This document shows, in pieces, positions 6,687-14,746 of a DNA stretch of 64,000 nucleotides. Source of the stretch: Acidimicrobiaceae bacterium (lineage in GTDB: Bacteria; Actinomycetota; Acidimicrobiia; Acidimicrobiales; UBA8190); the NCBI GenBank assembly GCA_003151475.1, contig PLXQ01000036.1:65257-129256 (forward strand). The letters are read 5' to 3'. A program made the position numbers and the translations under genes. The stretch's first letter is position 1. Every line of letters begins with the position of its first letter. Under the pieces are notes generated by a model, which worked only from the letters and a program-made list of their open reading frames with translations, was not told the DNA's origin and did no database searches.

Positions 6687-8990
6687 ATGGCCCGTTCTCT
6701 GAACCTCGGCATGCCCCGGATCGGGCCCCGCCGCGAGATGAAGAGAGCCATCGAGGGCTACTGGGCCGGCACCATCGACGGCGCCGCGCTGGCCGAGACG
6801 GCCCGACTCACCCGGGCCCGGGGATGGCGGGAGCAGGCGCAGGCGGGGATCGAGGACATTCCCTCCAACGACTTCACCCTCTACGACCAGGTTCTCGACA
6901 CCACCTGTCTGGTGGGCGCCATCCCGCCCCGTTTCGGACTCGAAGGAGACGTGGTCGACGCCAACTCCTATTTCTCTCTGGCCCGGGGCCGCACCGAAGC
7001 CGGCCGGGTGGTGGCACCGCTGGAAATGACCAAGTGGTTCGACACCAACTACCACTACCTGGTCCCCGAACTCGGTCCCGGAACCGAGTTCGCTCTCTCG
7101 TCGACGAAACCCGTCGACGAATTCCGAGAGGCCCTCGGCCTCGGCTACGTCACCCGCCCCGTTCTCGTCGGCCCCGTCACCTACCTCTTGCTCAGCAAGG
7201 CGACAGTCCCGGGCTTCTCCCCCTTGGAACTCCTCCCCACCCTGCTGCCCGTTTACACCGAGGTTCTCCGCCGGTTGGCGGCGGCGGGTGCATCGTGGGT
7301 CCAGCTCGACGAACCCTGTCTCGGGACCGATCTCGACGCAGACGCCAGGGACGCCTTCACCCTCGCCTACCGAACTCTGGCCGCCGAGCCGTCACCCAAA
7401 CTTCTGCTGGCCACCTACTTCAGCGGCCTGGGTGACAACCTCGAGCTGGCCGTGTCCCTGCCCGTGGCGGGTCTTCACGTCGACCTCGTCCGCGACCCGG
7501 CTCAGCTTCTGACTCTGGTCGATCGTCTGGACCCGGAGTCCGTCCTCTCGGCCGGTGTGATCGACGGCCGCAACGTCTGGCGCAGCGACCTCCGCCGCAG
7601 CATCGAGTTTCTCGGACCCGCCCACGAACGCCTGGGCGACCGACTCTGGGTGTCGCCCTCGTGTTCGCTCCAGCACGTGCCCCACGACCTGAGCTCGGAG
7701 TCGGAGCTGGGGCAGTTGCGGGGCTGGCTGGCCTTCGCCCGTCAGAAACTCGACGAGACGGCCACCATCGCCCGCGCTCTCGTCGAAGGTCTCTCGGCCG
7801 TGGCCGACGCGCTCGAGGCCAGTGACAGCGCCGTCGACAGTCGTAGCCGCTCGCCGCTGATCCACTGCGCCGGTGTCGGCCGCCGGGTCCGCGCGTTGTC
7901 CCCGGCCGATGCCATCCGGCACTCCCCGTACGAGAAGCGCCGGGACATCCAGCGCCACGCTCTCGCCCTGCCGTTGCTGCCGACGACGACCATCGGATCC
8001 TTCCCCCAGACTCCCGAGATCCGCGCCGCCCGGGCCCGCCATGCGACGGGGAAGCTCTCCGACGACGGCTACCGGCAGTTCTGCGAGAACGAGATCGCCC
8101 ACGTCATCGCCCAGCAGGAGCTGCTCGGCCTCGACGTCCTCGTCCACGGCGAACCCGAGCGCAACGACATGGTGCAGTACTTCGGCGAGCGCCTCGACGG
8201 CTTCGCCTGCACCGAATCGGGCTGGGTCCAGAGCTACGGCACCCGCTATGTCCGACCCCCCATCCTATACGGCGACGTGGCCCGGCCCGCACCGATCACC
8301 GTCTCGTGGGCGCGCTACGCCCAGTCGCTCACCGCCTCACCGGTGAAGGGCATGTTGACGGGGCCGGTCACGATCCTCCAGTGGTCCTTCGTCCGCGATG
8401 ACCAGCCCCGGTCCGAGTCCTGCCGACAGATCGCCCTGGCCGTCCGTGACGAAGTCACAGATCTCGAGGCGGCCGGCATTCGTATCATCCAGGTCGACGA
8501 ACCGGCGCTGCGCGAGGGCCTTCCCCTCCGCCACGGCGAACGGGCCGCCTATCTCGCCTGGTCGACGGAGTGCTTCAAGGTAGCCACGGCGGCGGTGGCC
8601 GACGGCACCCAGATCCACACCCACATGTGTTACGCCGAATTCGGCGACATCATGGACGCGGTGGTCGCACTCGACGTCGACGTCATCTCCATCGAAGCGG
8701 CCCGCTCCCAGATGGACATCGTCAACGACCTCGCCGCCGTCGACTACCGCTCCGACGTCGGCCTCGGTGTCTATGACATCCACTCACCGACGGTCCCCTC
8801 AGAAGATGAGATCACCCACTTCATCGAGCAGGCCCTGAAGGTCCTGCCGCCCGACCGGCTCTGGGTGAATCCCGACTGCGGTCTGAAGACCCGCCGGGAC
8901 GAGGAGGTCGCCGCCGCCCTGAGCAACATGGTCGCCGCCGCCCGCCGGGCCCGGCTGAGCGTCCACCGGACGTCATCGGTCACCGTCTGA
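6687..8990 (+). CDS. metE: Cobalamin-independent methionine synthase
   Basis: The 767-residue protein is full-length MetE (5-methyltetrahydropteroyltriglutamate-homocysteine methyltransferase), which makes methionine without B12. The N-terminal half begins LNLGMPRIGPRREMK, equivalent to the usual LGYPRIG start, and the C-terminal half begins near PTTTIGSFPQT. Zinc and substrate ligands are present in HTHMCYAEFGD and NPDCGLKTR. The start at ATG 6687 is fixed by the PRIG alignment. No B12 riboswitch is seen in the short leader; control more likely comes from the divergent MocR-type regulator. The downstream spacer holds a short G-rich repeat. Confidence 0.95.
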   Translation: MARSLNLGMPRIGPRREMKRAIEGYWAGTIDGAALAETARLTRARGWREQAQAGIEDIPSNDFTLYDQVLDTTCLVGAIPPRFGLEGDVVDANSYFSLARGRTEAGRVVAPLEMTKWFDTNYHYLVPELGPGTEFALSSTKPVDEFREALGLGYVTRPVLVGPVTYLLLSKATVPGFSPLELLPTLLPVYTEVLRRLAAAGASWVQLDEPCLGTDLDADARDAFTLAYRTLAAEPSPKLLLATYFSGLGDNLELAVSLPVAGLHVDLVRDPAQLLTLVDRLDPESVLSAGVIDGRNVWRSDLRRSIEFLGPAHERLGDRLWVSPSCSLQHVPHDLSSESELGQLRGWLAFARQKLDETATIARALVEGLSAVADALEASDSAVDSRSRSPLIHCAGVGRRVRALSPADAIRHSPYEKRRDIQRHALALPLLPTTTIGSFPQTPEIRAARARHATGKLSDDGYRQFCENEIAHVIAQQELLGLDVLVHGEPERNDMVQYFGERLDGFACTESGWVQSYGTRYVRPPILYGDVARPAPITVSWARYAQSLTASPVKGMLTGPVTILQWSFVRDDQPRSESCRQIALAVRDEVTDLEAAGIRIIQVDEPALREGLPLRHGERAAYLAWSTECFKVATAAVADGTQIHTHMCYAEFGDIMDAVVALDVDVISIEAARSQMDIVNDLAAVDYRSDVGLGVYDIHSPTVPSEDEITHFIEQALKVLPPDRLWVNPDCGLKTRRDEEVAAALSNMVAAARRARLSVHRTSSVTV

Positions 8991-8995
8991 ACGGA

Positions 8996-9040
8996 CCTGG
9001 TCGGGCGGGCCTGGTCGGGCCTGGTTGGGCGGGCCTGCAC
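8996..9040. repeat. Imperfect short tandem repeat, CCTGGTCGGG type
   Basis: CCTGGTCGGGCGGG, CCTGGTCGGG, CCTGGTTGGGCGGG and CCTGCAC follow one another just after the metE stop. This is a 10/14-base slippage-type repeat in noncoding sequence. No strong terminator hairpin is apparent. Confidence 0.6.
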
Positions 9041-9144
9041 GGGGGTACGAGACGCCGGGTTACCATGTTTTTGCGCGCTCAAAGAGAGCTCCGGACCCGT
9101 CGATCAGCGGCGCGTACCACCCCCCCGAAGACAGGAAGTCCGCC

Positions 9145-9579
9145 ATGAAGCTCAGCAACATTCCCCTGCGCGCCGTCGCCGGCGCCTACATCCTGCACTC
9201 TGGTCTCGACAAGTGGAGCGCCGACGAGGACACGGCCAAAGCCGTCCACGGCATGGCCTCCGGCGCCTATCCCGTCTTCGAATCCATGCCTCCGACGCGC
9301 TTTCTCCGTCTTCTGGCCGCCGGTGAGATCGCCACCGGCGCCGTCCTTCTCGCCCCCCTCGTCTCGACGGCCAAGGCGGGTGCGGCGTTGACCGGCTTTT
9401 CGGGCGCCCTCCTCGGCCTCTACGCCAAGACTCCGGGAATGCGTAAGCCCAACAGCGTCTGGCCCACCCCGCAAGGCATCGCCATCAGCAAAGACAGCTG
9501 GTTGTTCGCCATGGGCCTGGCTCTCCTGGCCGACGCCCTCACCAATCGCTCAGGCCGCCGGGCGAAGAGCAGCGACTGA
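9145..9579 (+). CDS. Small membrane protein, DoxX-like
   Basis: The 144-residue protein has hydrophobic segments near residues 8-20, 55-72, 78-95 and 117-133, with conserved-looking text such as GAYILHSGLDKW, GEIATGAVLLAPL and TPGMRKP. This pattern matches a family of actinobacterial DoxX-like membrane proteins whose role is not established. The start at ATG 9145 follows AGGAAG at suitable spacing. The gene converges tightly with the oxygenase, with three bases between stops. No operon partner is evident. Confidence 0.7.
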   Translation: MKLSNIPLRAVAGAYILHSGLDKWSADEDTAKAVHGMASGAYPVFESMPPTRFLRLLAAGEIATGAVLLAPLVSTAKAGAALTGFSGALLGLYAKTPGMRKPNSVWPTPQGIAISKDSWLFAMGLALLADALTNRSGRRAKSSD

Positions 9580-9582
9580 CGG

Positions 9583-10677
9583 CTACTCCTTGAGCGTCCG
9601 AGCGGCGAGCTCGGGGAAGACCTTGCCCACCTTGGCCAGGATGTAGTCGCCGTAGGTGCCTTCGAAACCGTGGACACTTATCCGGTCCCAGCGCCGGCCG
9701 GCGTCGTCGTCAGAGGGGCGTTCCACGATGGGCAATCGCTCCACGGGGGCGTCCCACGACGGATCGAAGAAGAAGGGGAACGACAGCCGCTCGCCGACGC
9801 CGGCGTTTCTCACCCGGTGCCGGGTGGAGCGGTAACGCCCACCGGTCAGCCGCTCGAGCATGTCGCCGAGATTGCAGACGAAGGTTCCCGGCCGTGGTGT
9901 CACCTCCACCCAGCTCTCTCCGGTTGGGTCGCTGCCGGCTCCGGTCGTTTCATCGCCTTCATCGCCGTCCGGTGTCCGGACCTGCAGCCCTCCCGATCTG
10001 TCCTGGGCCAGGATGGTCAGGAGGCCATAGTCGGTGTGCTCACCCACGCTCCAGCGCCCGTCATCGACTCCGGCCAGGGCCGGGTAGCGGAAGATCCGGA
10101 ACAGGATCAAGGGATCGGCCGTCAGCTGTTGGGCGAACCAGGAGGGCTCCAGTCCCAGTCCGAGGGCGATCCCCGACAGAAGGATCTCACCGACCACCGT
10201 CATCGCATCCATGTACTGATGCACGGCCGCTTCGAGCTCCGCCGGTCGTCGGGGAAAGAGGTTCGACCCGTGCAGGGGGGTTCCGGCCCGGACCCGGGGA
10301 TCTCCGGGACCAAGTTCGGCGCCGAAGTAGAGCCCTTCTTTGTTATCGGGCACGCCGCCGGTGAGCTCACCACCGACGGGGAACCATCCCCGCCAGGCCC
10401 GACCGCCCCGGGCCAGAGCAATCTCCGCCTTCTCTTCGTCGGCACGACCGAAGAATTCACGGGCCAGAGAATCGAGCCGCTCCTGCAGCGCCGGATCCAC
10501 CCCGTGGCCGACCACGTAGAAGAAACCCCATCGCCGACAGGCAGCGTCGATTTCCGCTGCCACCATCTCCGCTTCGCCACTCACGGCTCCGGCCATCGGG
10601 GCCCGCAGTGGTCCTATGTCGATCTCGGGAATCTTCGGGATCTTGGGGATCTCGGGCACCTCCGGGGTCTCGGGCAC
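9583..10677 (-). CDS. Isopenicillin N synthase-like 2OG-Fe(II) oxygenase
   Basis: The protein (about 364 residues from GTG 10677) is a DIOX_N plus 2OG-Fe(II) oxygenase. The N-terminal core starts at IPEIDIGPL. Iron ligands are the HxD of EHTDYG and the His of STRHRV, and the 2-oxoglutarate-binding Arg lies in RLSFPFFF. Plant and bacterial relatives oxidise small metabolites; the substrate here is unknown. The N-terminus carries repeats of Pro-Glu/Lys-Ile or -Val (PEVPEIPKIPKIPEID), encoded by near-repeated nine-base units. The frame is open to a TTG at 10776, but that would overlap the glycosidase relic, so GTG 10677 is preferred without a clear ribosome site. Confidence 0.8.
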   Translation of the reverse strand: MPETPEVPEIPKIPKIPEIDIGPLRAPMAGAVSGEAEMVAAEIDAACRRWGFFYVVGHGVDPALQERLDSLAREFFGRADEEKAEIALARGGRAWRGWFPVGGELTGGVPDNKEGLYFGAELGPGDPRVRAGTPLHGSNLFPRRPAELEAAVHQYMDAMTVVGEILLSGIALGLGLEPSWFAQQLTADPLILFRIFRYPALAGVDDGRWSVGEHTDYGLLTILAQDRSGGLQVRTPDGDEGDETTGAGSDPTGESWVEVTPRPGTFVCNLGDMLERLTGGRYRSTRHRVRNAGVGERLSFPFFFDPSWDAPVERLPIVERPSDDDAGRRWDRISVHGFEGTYGDYILAKVGKVFPELAARTLKE

Positions 10678-10744
10678 CGGGCCAGCGTAGAAGTCGGAGC
10701 GGCCGGCCGGCTGCAGCCGCAAACCGGCATGGGGGGCGGAGAGG

Positions 10745-10987
10745 TCAGGGCGCGGCGTTGTACGCAGCAGGCACAACCCGTGGGCTCACGTTCCATCCGG
10801 AGACAGAGACCACGGGATTCGATCCATCCAAGAGAGCCGCTCGGTAGCTGGCGGTCAGAGTCTCGGACTCACCGGGCCAGCGGGTGATGTCGTTGGCGCT
10901 CCAGCTGACAGCCACCACCTCGTTGTCACCGGGCAGGACCAAGCCCACTGTGGCCGCGCCGAATGCGGGTCTCGCGAATTTCATCCT
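10745..10987 (-). pseudogene. C-terminal remnant of a GH2 exo-beta-glucosaminidase-like enzyme
   Basis: About 80 codons ending at 10745 read as the last Ig-like domain of a GH2 exo-beta-D-glucosaminidase/mannosidase. The diagnostic text is VSWSANDITRWPGES, TLTASYRAALLDG and PVVSVSGWNV. No catalytic domain exists upstream, and the frame loses similarity before about 10987. This is a tail-only remnant of a roughly 900-residue enzyme, and it ends inside the possible leader of the oxygenase gene on the same strand. The remaining bases up to the next stop at 11241 show no coding sign. Confidence 0.6.
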
Positions 10988-11240
10988 GATACCCGCCACG
11001 CCATATACGGCCACGCACCCGCCCCCCGGTTGCACTCGACGGCCATTTTCGCGTAGTTCGGGGAACCGAAGCGTTCCGGATCGCGGAGTTTTCCGAAATG
11101 CCCAGGGGGCTAGTGCTGCATTGGGCAACGTTGGCTCGTCGGGCGGGCTGGCCACAGTCCGGTATCACCTGGATACAGGGGGCGCCTGGGATCCCCGGTT
11201 GTCGGGGCGGCCCAAACGAAGTCCTATGCGGCGAAACCCC

Positions 11241-12182
11241 TCAGATGGTCGGCTGCGGGGCCACGACGTTGAACGTCGTCGTGTAGGTCGGATGGGTCCC
11301 GGCGAGAACGTCGGCAGTCACCACCGAGGGTCCGGCCGCGCACGAGGAGCCAGCGAAGTAGAACTGGGCGTTGCCGTCGTCGTCGAGCGTGGTCGTGGCG
11401 GTGGTGGGCGATTCCGTGTCGCCTGGTCCATTGCTGCCCTCTCCCTGTCCGAAGGAACCGAAGGTCCAGCTCGTACCGCAGCGTGCTTGAAGTTGGGCGG
11501 AACTGATCTCCACCGTTTGTTCGGCATAGACCGGGTTCGTCTCGACGTTGAAGACGGCGAAGACGAAGGAGCCACCCCCCGGAGCGGCGGTGTCACCGGT
11601 CTCCACCTCTCCTCCGGTCACCGTGCCGCTGGAGCTCGGGTATCCCGTGAGCCCTGGCGCGGTCACCACCGGGGGCTGGGTGACGATAGTGGCCAGAGCC
11701 GTGTAGTACGGGGCCTCCACCAGGCTGGCGTCGACCAAGCTGGGGCCCGGGGCACAGCCGGTGCCGCCTATCAGCACCGTGGCGTTGCCATCGTTGTCGA
11801 GGGGCACCTCGACGCTGTCAGGACCCTGGCTAATGTTGTAGAAGGTATCGAAGCCTGCGAAAGACTGGCACGACGCGGCGAACTGCGACGAGGAGATGTC
11901 GACGAGGTCGCCGGCCAACGAGGGGCTCGTCTCAACCTGAATGACGTCGATCACCGACGCGCTCGTCTCCACTGCCGGGTTGGGGTCGATCTGCACGGTC
12001 ATGGGCGCGGGGGTGATGCCACCGGTCCCGCTCCCAGCCCCCCCACCCCTCTTGCAGGTGTGGGTCTTGTGACATCCCGGGGCCTTCACCTTGGCGGTGG
12101 CCACACCCGACATACCGAGCAGGGGCAAGGCCACGGCGACGGCCAGGGCCACGAGGCGAAGAGAGTGACGCTCACGGTGCAT
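11241..12182 (-). CDS. Secreted protein with two homologous beta-rich repeats
   Basis: The 313-residue product has a signal peptide (residues 1-30, ending near GVATA) and a short Cys/Gly linker. Two repeats of about 110-120 residues follow, each with a VET-P start, an ISS-QLQA/QFAA-C segment, a D-DGNA segment and CA-GPS. The paired cysteines suggest one disulphide per repeat. Similar repeats are common in secreted actinobacterial proteins, but I know no established function. It stands alone, with gene debris on one side and an HNH gene on the other. Cell-surface or extracellular location is inferred from the signal peptide; there is no sortase motif. Confidence 0.7.
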   Translation of the reverse strand: MHRERHSLRLVALAVAVALPLLGMSGVATAKVKAPGCHKTHTCKRGGGAGSGTGGITPAPMTVQIDPNPAVETSASVIDVIQVETSPSLAGDLVDISSSQFAASCQSFAGFDTFYNISQGPDSVEVPLDNDGNATVLIGGTGCAPGPSLVDASLVEAPYYTALATIVTQPPVVTAPGLTGYPSSSGTVTGGEVETGDTAAPGGGSFVFAVFNVETNPVYAEQTVEISSAQLQARCGTSWTFGSFGQGEGSNGPGDTESPTTATTTLDDDGNAQFYFAGSSCAAGPSVVTADVLAGTHPTYTTTFNVVAPQPTI

Positions 12183-12505
12183 CCACCGATGATCTCCCGC
12201 CGGCGTACTGCGTGCATATCGTCACGTTTGATGAACGAGGGTCTAGGACAACCTCCGAGCGTGAGGCGTGTTGTCAGAGTTGCCAGGTGGGGCCAATCCC
12301 CCGAAGGGGCGAAGTTGATCACGTGGCGTGGTGGGCCAGCGCGGTATCGACTAAGCATCTTTGCGCTACCGGTCTACGGGGACCCCTTCCACGTGCCGGG
12401 TGCAAGGCGACCCTGAGGGGGCCAGTAGGAGGAAGCCTGGGCGGTCGATACATCCCGCTACCGGGCGGCCCGAACCACCGGGCGACGTCGCGTGGTGCGG
12501 CGGCA
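12183..12505. other. Spacer without a recognised gene
   Basis: This 323-base stretch lies upstream of the secreted-protein gene and downstream of the HNH gene. It contains CTACCGGGCGGCC near 12460, a motif also found in the 1830-1872 repeat, but no convincing coding frame, RNA or hairpin. Confidence 0.4.
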
Positions 12506-13642
12506 TTAGTCGGCGGGTACAGGTCTCAGATTCCTCAGACGGTTGTGGAAACCACAGAGCATGCGACCATTCTCCTCGACGGTGAGTCCACCGTCGGCGT
12601 AGGGGATGATGTGGTCGGCCTGACACAGCGAGCCGGGCACGTCGCAGAAGGGATGGGTGCATTCCCGGTCACGGAGTTCGATGGCGCGGCGTGTCCCCCC
12701 TGTGAAGAGCCGGGCGGTCGTGCTGACACTCACGCGACGTTCAGGGGCGAACACCACCCGCTCGAGGTACGCCGAATCGAGCCAGGGAAGAAGGGCTCCC
12801 GGTGCCAGCACGGTGCCATCGGCCAACTCGCAAATGCGTCCGTTCAGCGTTTCGTAGCCGACCAGGATGCTGAAAAGCGGTCCCGGTCGACGTCCTTCGG
12901 CAATCTTGCTCCGACTGGCCATCGCAACCATGGCGTCGGCTCGACGCTGGCTAGGGGTCCGGCACAGCTCGGCAATTGTGGGATCCCGTCCGAGGGTTGT
13001 ACGGGCATCGGCCCAGTCGCCGTCGAACATGGCGCGTTCGATCCGCTGCAATTCCTCGGCGACGATGGATCCGGATATGGGGTCGAGGGTCATTTTGCCC
13101 AGCCACATGCCACCGAAGCTGCAGTCGAGATACACGTCGCGTCGGGCCCGACGACGCTCCTCGTCATCTTCCACGCCGTCGGGATCGGCGAACTGCTTCC
13201 AGTACGCAGCCGCCTTCACGAAGTCCTGGTAACGAAGGGTGCCGGCCTGTTCCGCCAGCAGCCCCTCGTCCCGGGCCAGCTTCTCCTCGGTCGAGTCGGA
13301 GCGCAGCTGTACGGCGACATCGACCTGATCCGCCGTGATGTCGCCGTCTACCCAGGCTCGGCTGAATGCGGGCAGGTGCAGGAGCTCACGGCCTCTCCTG
13401 ACGACACGTTTGGCCTTCGGTCTGGGAAGACGGCACCGCGTGACGAGCCACGCGGCGGCGTTGTACGCCCCATCGGGCACCCAATTGCCGGCGGCATCGA
13501 AAGCGGCTGTCCGCTGGGCGGTGATGGCCTCGAGTCGGGCCACCTGGCGATGAAGCGCCTCGATCGACCCCGCGTCGCAACAGCCGGACGGATCCTCTGC
13601 GCTCAGCTCATCGACGGCTGCGGTCAGCCCCTCGAGACCCAT
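12506..13642 (-). CDS. DUF222-HNH endonuclease-like protein (13E12 family)
   Basis: The 378-residue protein has the DUF222 region (about residues 20-290, including FVKAAAYWK and LDCSFGGMWLGKM) and a C-terminal HNH nuclease motif. The motif comprises C-HPFCD, CQADHIIPYADGG, the ENG turn and CGFHNR. This is the 13E12 repeat-family architecture, abundant in actinobacteria and often considered mobile, with no settled function. The zinc-binding cysteines and the catalytic DH pair look intact. It diverges from the small zinc-ribbon gene, and an inverted repeat lies between their starts. Confidence 0.85.
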   Translation of the reverse strand: MGLEGLTAAVDELSAEDPSGCCDAGSIEALHRQVARLEAITAQRTAAFDAAGNWVPDGAYNAAAWLVTRCRLPRPKAKRVVRRGRELLHLPAFSRAWVDGDITADQVDVAVQLRSDSTEEKLARDEGLLAEQAGTLRYQDFVKAAAYWKQFADPDGVEDDEERRRARRDVYLDCSFGGMWLGKMTLDPISGSIVAEELQRIERAMFDGDWADARTTLGRDPTIAELCRTPSQRRADAMVAMASRSKIAEGRRPGPLFSILVGYETLNGRICELADGTVLAPGALLPWLDSAYLERVVFAPERRVSVSTTARLFTGGTRRAIELRDRECTHPFCDVPGSLCQADHIIPYADGGLTVEENGRMLCGFHNRLRNLRPVPAD

Positions 13643-13660
13643 GGGGATATCGAAGCATGG

Positions 13661-13707
13661 GGGTGTAACGCGACCTCGGGGGGAGCGAAGCGCATGGCAT
13701 TACACCC
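13661..13707. promoter_or_regulatory. Inverted repeat GGGTGTAA / TTACACCC in divergent promoter region
   Basis: Eight-base arms at 13661-13668 and 13700-13707 are perfectly complementary across a 31-base spacer. The site lies between the HNH gene and the zinc-ribbon gene. It could be a dimeric operator or overlapping promoter element; nothing else supports a specific regulator. Confidence 0.3.
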
Positions 13708-13748
13708 TTGTGCGACGATCATTCAGACGTCTCTCGAAGGAGCACTCC

Positions 13749-14084
13749 ATGGCCCAATGCCCACTGTGCGAAAGCGAGATGCTCGGTGGGACGAGCTGCC
13801 GCCCCGATCCCTTGCGGATCGGCAGAAGGCTCTTCGAGCCGATTCCCTGGGGCTCCGAGACGGGCCCTCAGAAGCGGGACCTCGGGGATCCCAAGCGTCC
13901 TTGTCGAGACTGTGCCGTTCCGCCGGGCGGTATCCATCATCACGGTTGCGCCATGGAGAGGTGTCCCTCGTGTCGCGGCCAAGCGATCATGTGCGATTGC
14001 GACGAGAGATGGGAGCCGGACGTGGACTGCGCCCCGGGGCGCTCCCGGTCGAGATGTTCTCGCTCCCGGCGGCCGAAAGTGTGA
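13749..14084 (+). CDS. Cysteine-rich zinc-ribbon hypothetical protein
   Basis: The 111-residue protein starts MAQCPLCE after a good GAAGGAG site. It carries CPLC, CRDCAVPPGG-HHHGC and CPSC-GQA-MCDC motifs, enough Cys/His for two zinc sites. Uncharacterised actinobacterial proteins share the CRDC-GG-HHHGC-ME-CP-C pattern. The last 20 residues are Arg/Ser-rich and probably disordered. It may bind nucleic acid, but that is a guess from the zinc ribbons alone. Confidence 0.65.
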   Translation: MAQCPLCESEMLGGTSCRPDPLRIGRRLFEPIPWGSETGPQKRDLGDPKRPCRDCAVPPGGIHHHGCAMERCPSCRGQAIMCDCDERWEPDVDCAPGRSRSRCSRSRRPKV

Positions 14085-14261
14085 TGGCCCGTTTGTTGCG
14101 ACGGCGCTGACGGGTGGGCGATGCCGATCATCTAAACAGTTCCTGGCGCCTCACGTTACGTGAGGTCTTCGGGTCTGGATCTCGTCCATGGCCGAGGGCT
14201 TGATCGACTCGGTCGTAACCCCGCCGAACTTCGATATGAGGTCCGTCTCGGCGGCGACGAC

Positions 14262-14467
14262 CACCCCCCCCTCTCGGCACGTGCACGACCGGTGCCGCCG
14301 GCGTCTGCGCGATCTCGGGACTGGCCGCACCGGGGAGCTATATCGTCTCAGAGACGACACCACCGACCGGCTACACGGGTGGGCCGGACCAGACCGTCAC
14401 CATCACGACATCCCCCGGTGTGACATCGGTGGCGTTCGTCGATGCCCTCCCCGGTCAAACGGACTGA
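14262..14467 (+). pseudogene. Remnant of a SpaA/Cna-B-like surface protein domain
   Basis: Translating from about 14285 gives CAISGLAAPGSYIVSETTPP, then GYTGGPDQTVTI and VAFVDALPGQTD before a TGA at 14465-14467. This is the typical C-terminal half of a prealbumin-like SpaA domain (G-Y-V-ET-PP-GY plus the last strand VAFVD). The frame breaks at a run of eight C near 14265, and no start, signal peptide or other domains are present. It is the tail of a lost surface protein. Confidence 0.55.
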
Positions 14468-14705
14468 TCGACGGGCCCCGCGGCGGGACACATCAGCGAT
14501 TGATGGAGACGATCTGCGGTGGCGTTCAGATCGGCGTGTCGCCAGAACACCAGCACGGGTCGAGGTGACCTCCGCAAGCTGAGCAACACCTGGGTGCTGA
14601 TGCGAGTCGCTGCCAGTACCCATTCCTGATTGAACCGGACGTGGGGTCTCCGGTGACGAAACGCCTGGCCACCACGAGGGCTCTTCCGCTACGGTGTCAT
14701 CGAAC

Positions 14706-14727
14706 GATGTCATTGGTTGATGACATC
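14706..14727. promoter_or_regulatory. Inverted repeat GATGTCAT-N6-ATGACATC, candidate TetR operator
   Basis: Perfect eight-base arms around six bases lie 20 bases before the MFS start codon. The two-gene operon ends with a TetR repressor, so this is the natural place for its operator. A third related TGTCATCG lies a few bases upstream. Confidence 0.6.
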
Positions 14728-14746
14728 ACGGAGGAAACGGGCGATT

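Noticed and set aside
8996..9040. G-rich repeat as a CRISPR array or terminator
   Set aside because: Units are only 10-14 bases, without spacers, and no stable stem with a U tract forms.
10884..14110. Two very long plus-strand frames (510 and 632 codons)
   Set aside because: They run antisense through the secreted-protein and HNH genes and show no domains; typical GC-rich shadows.
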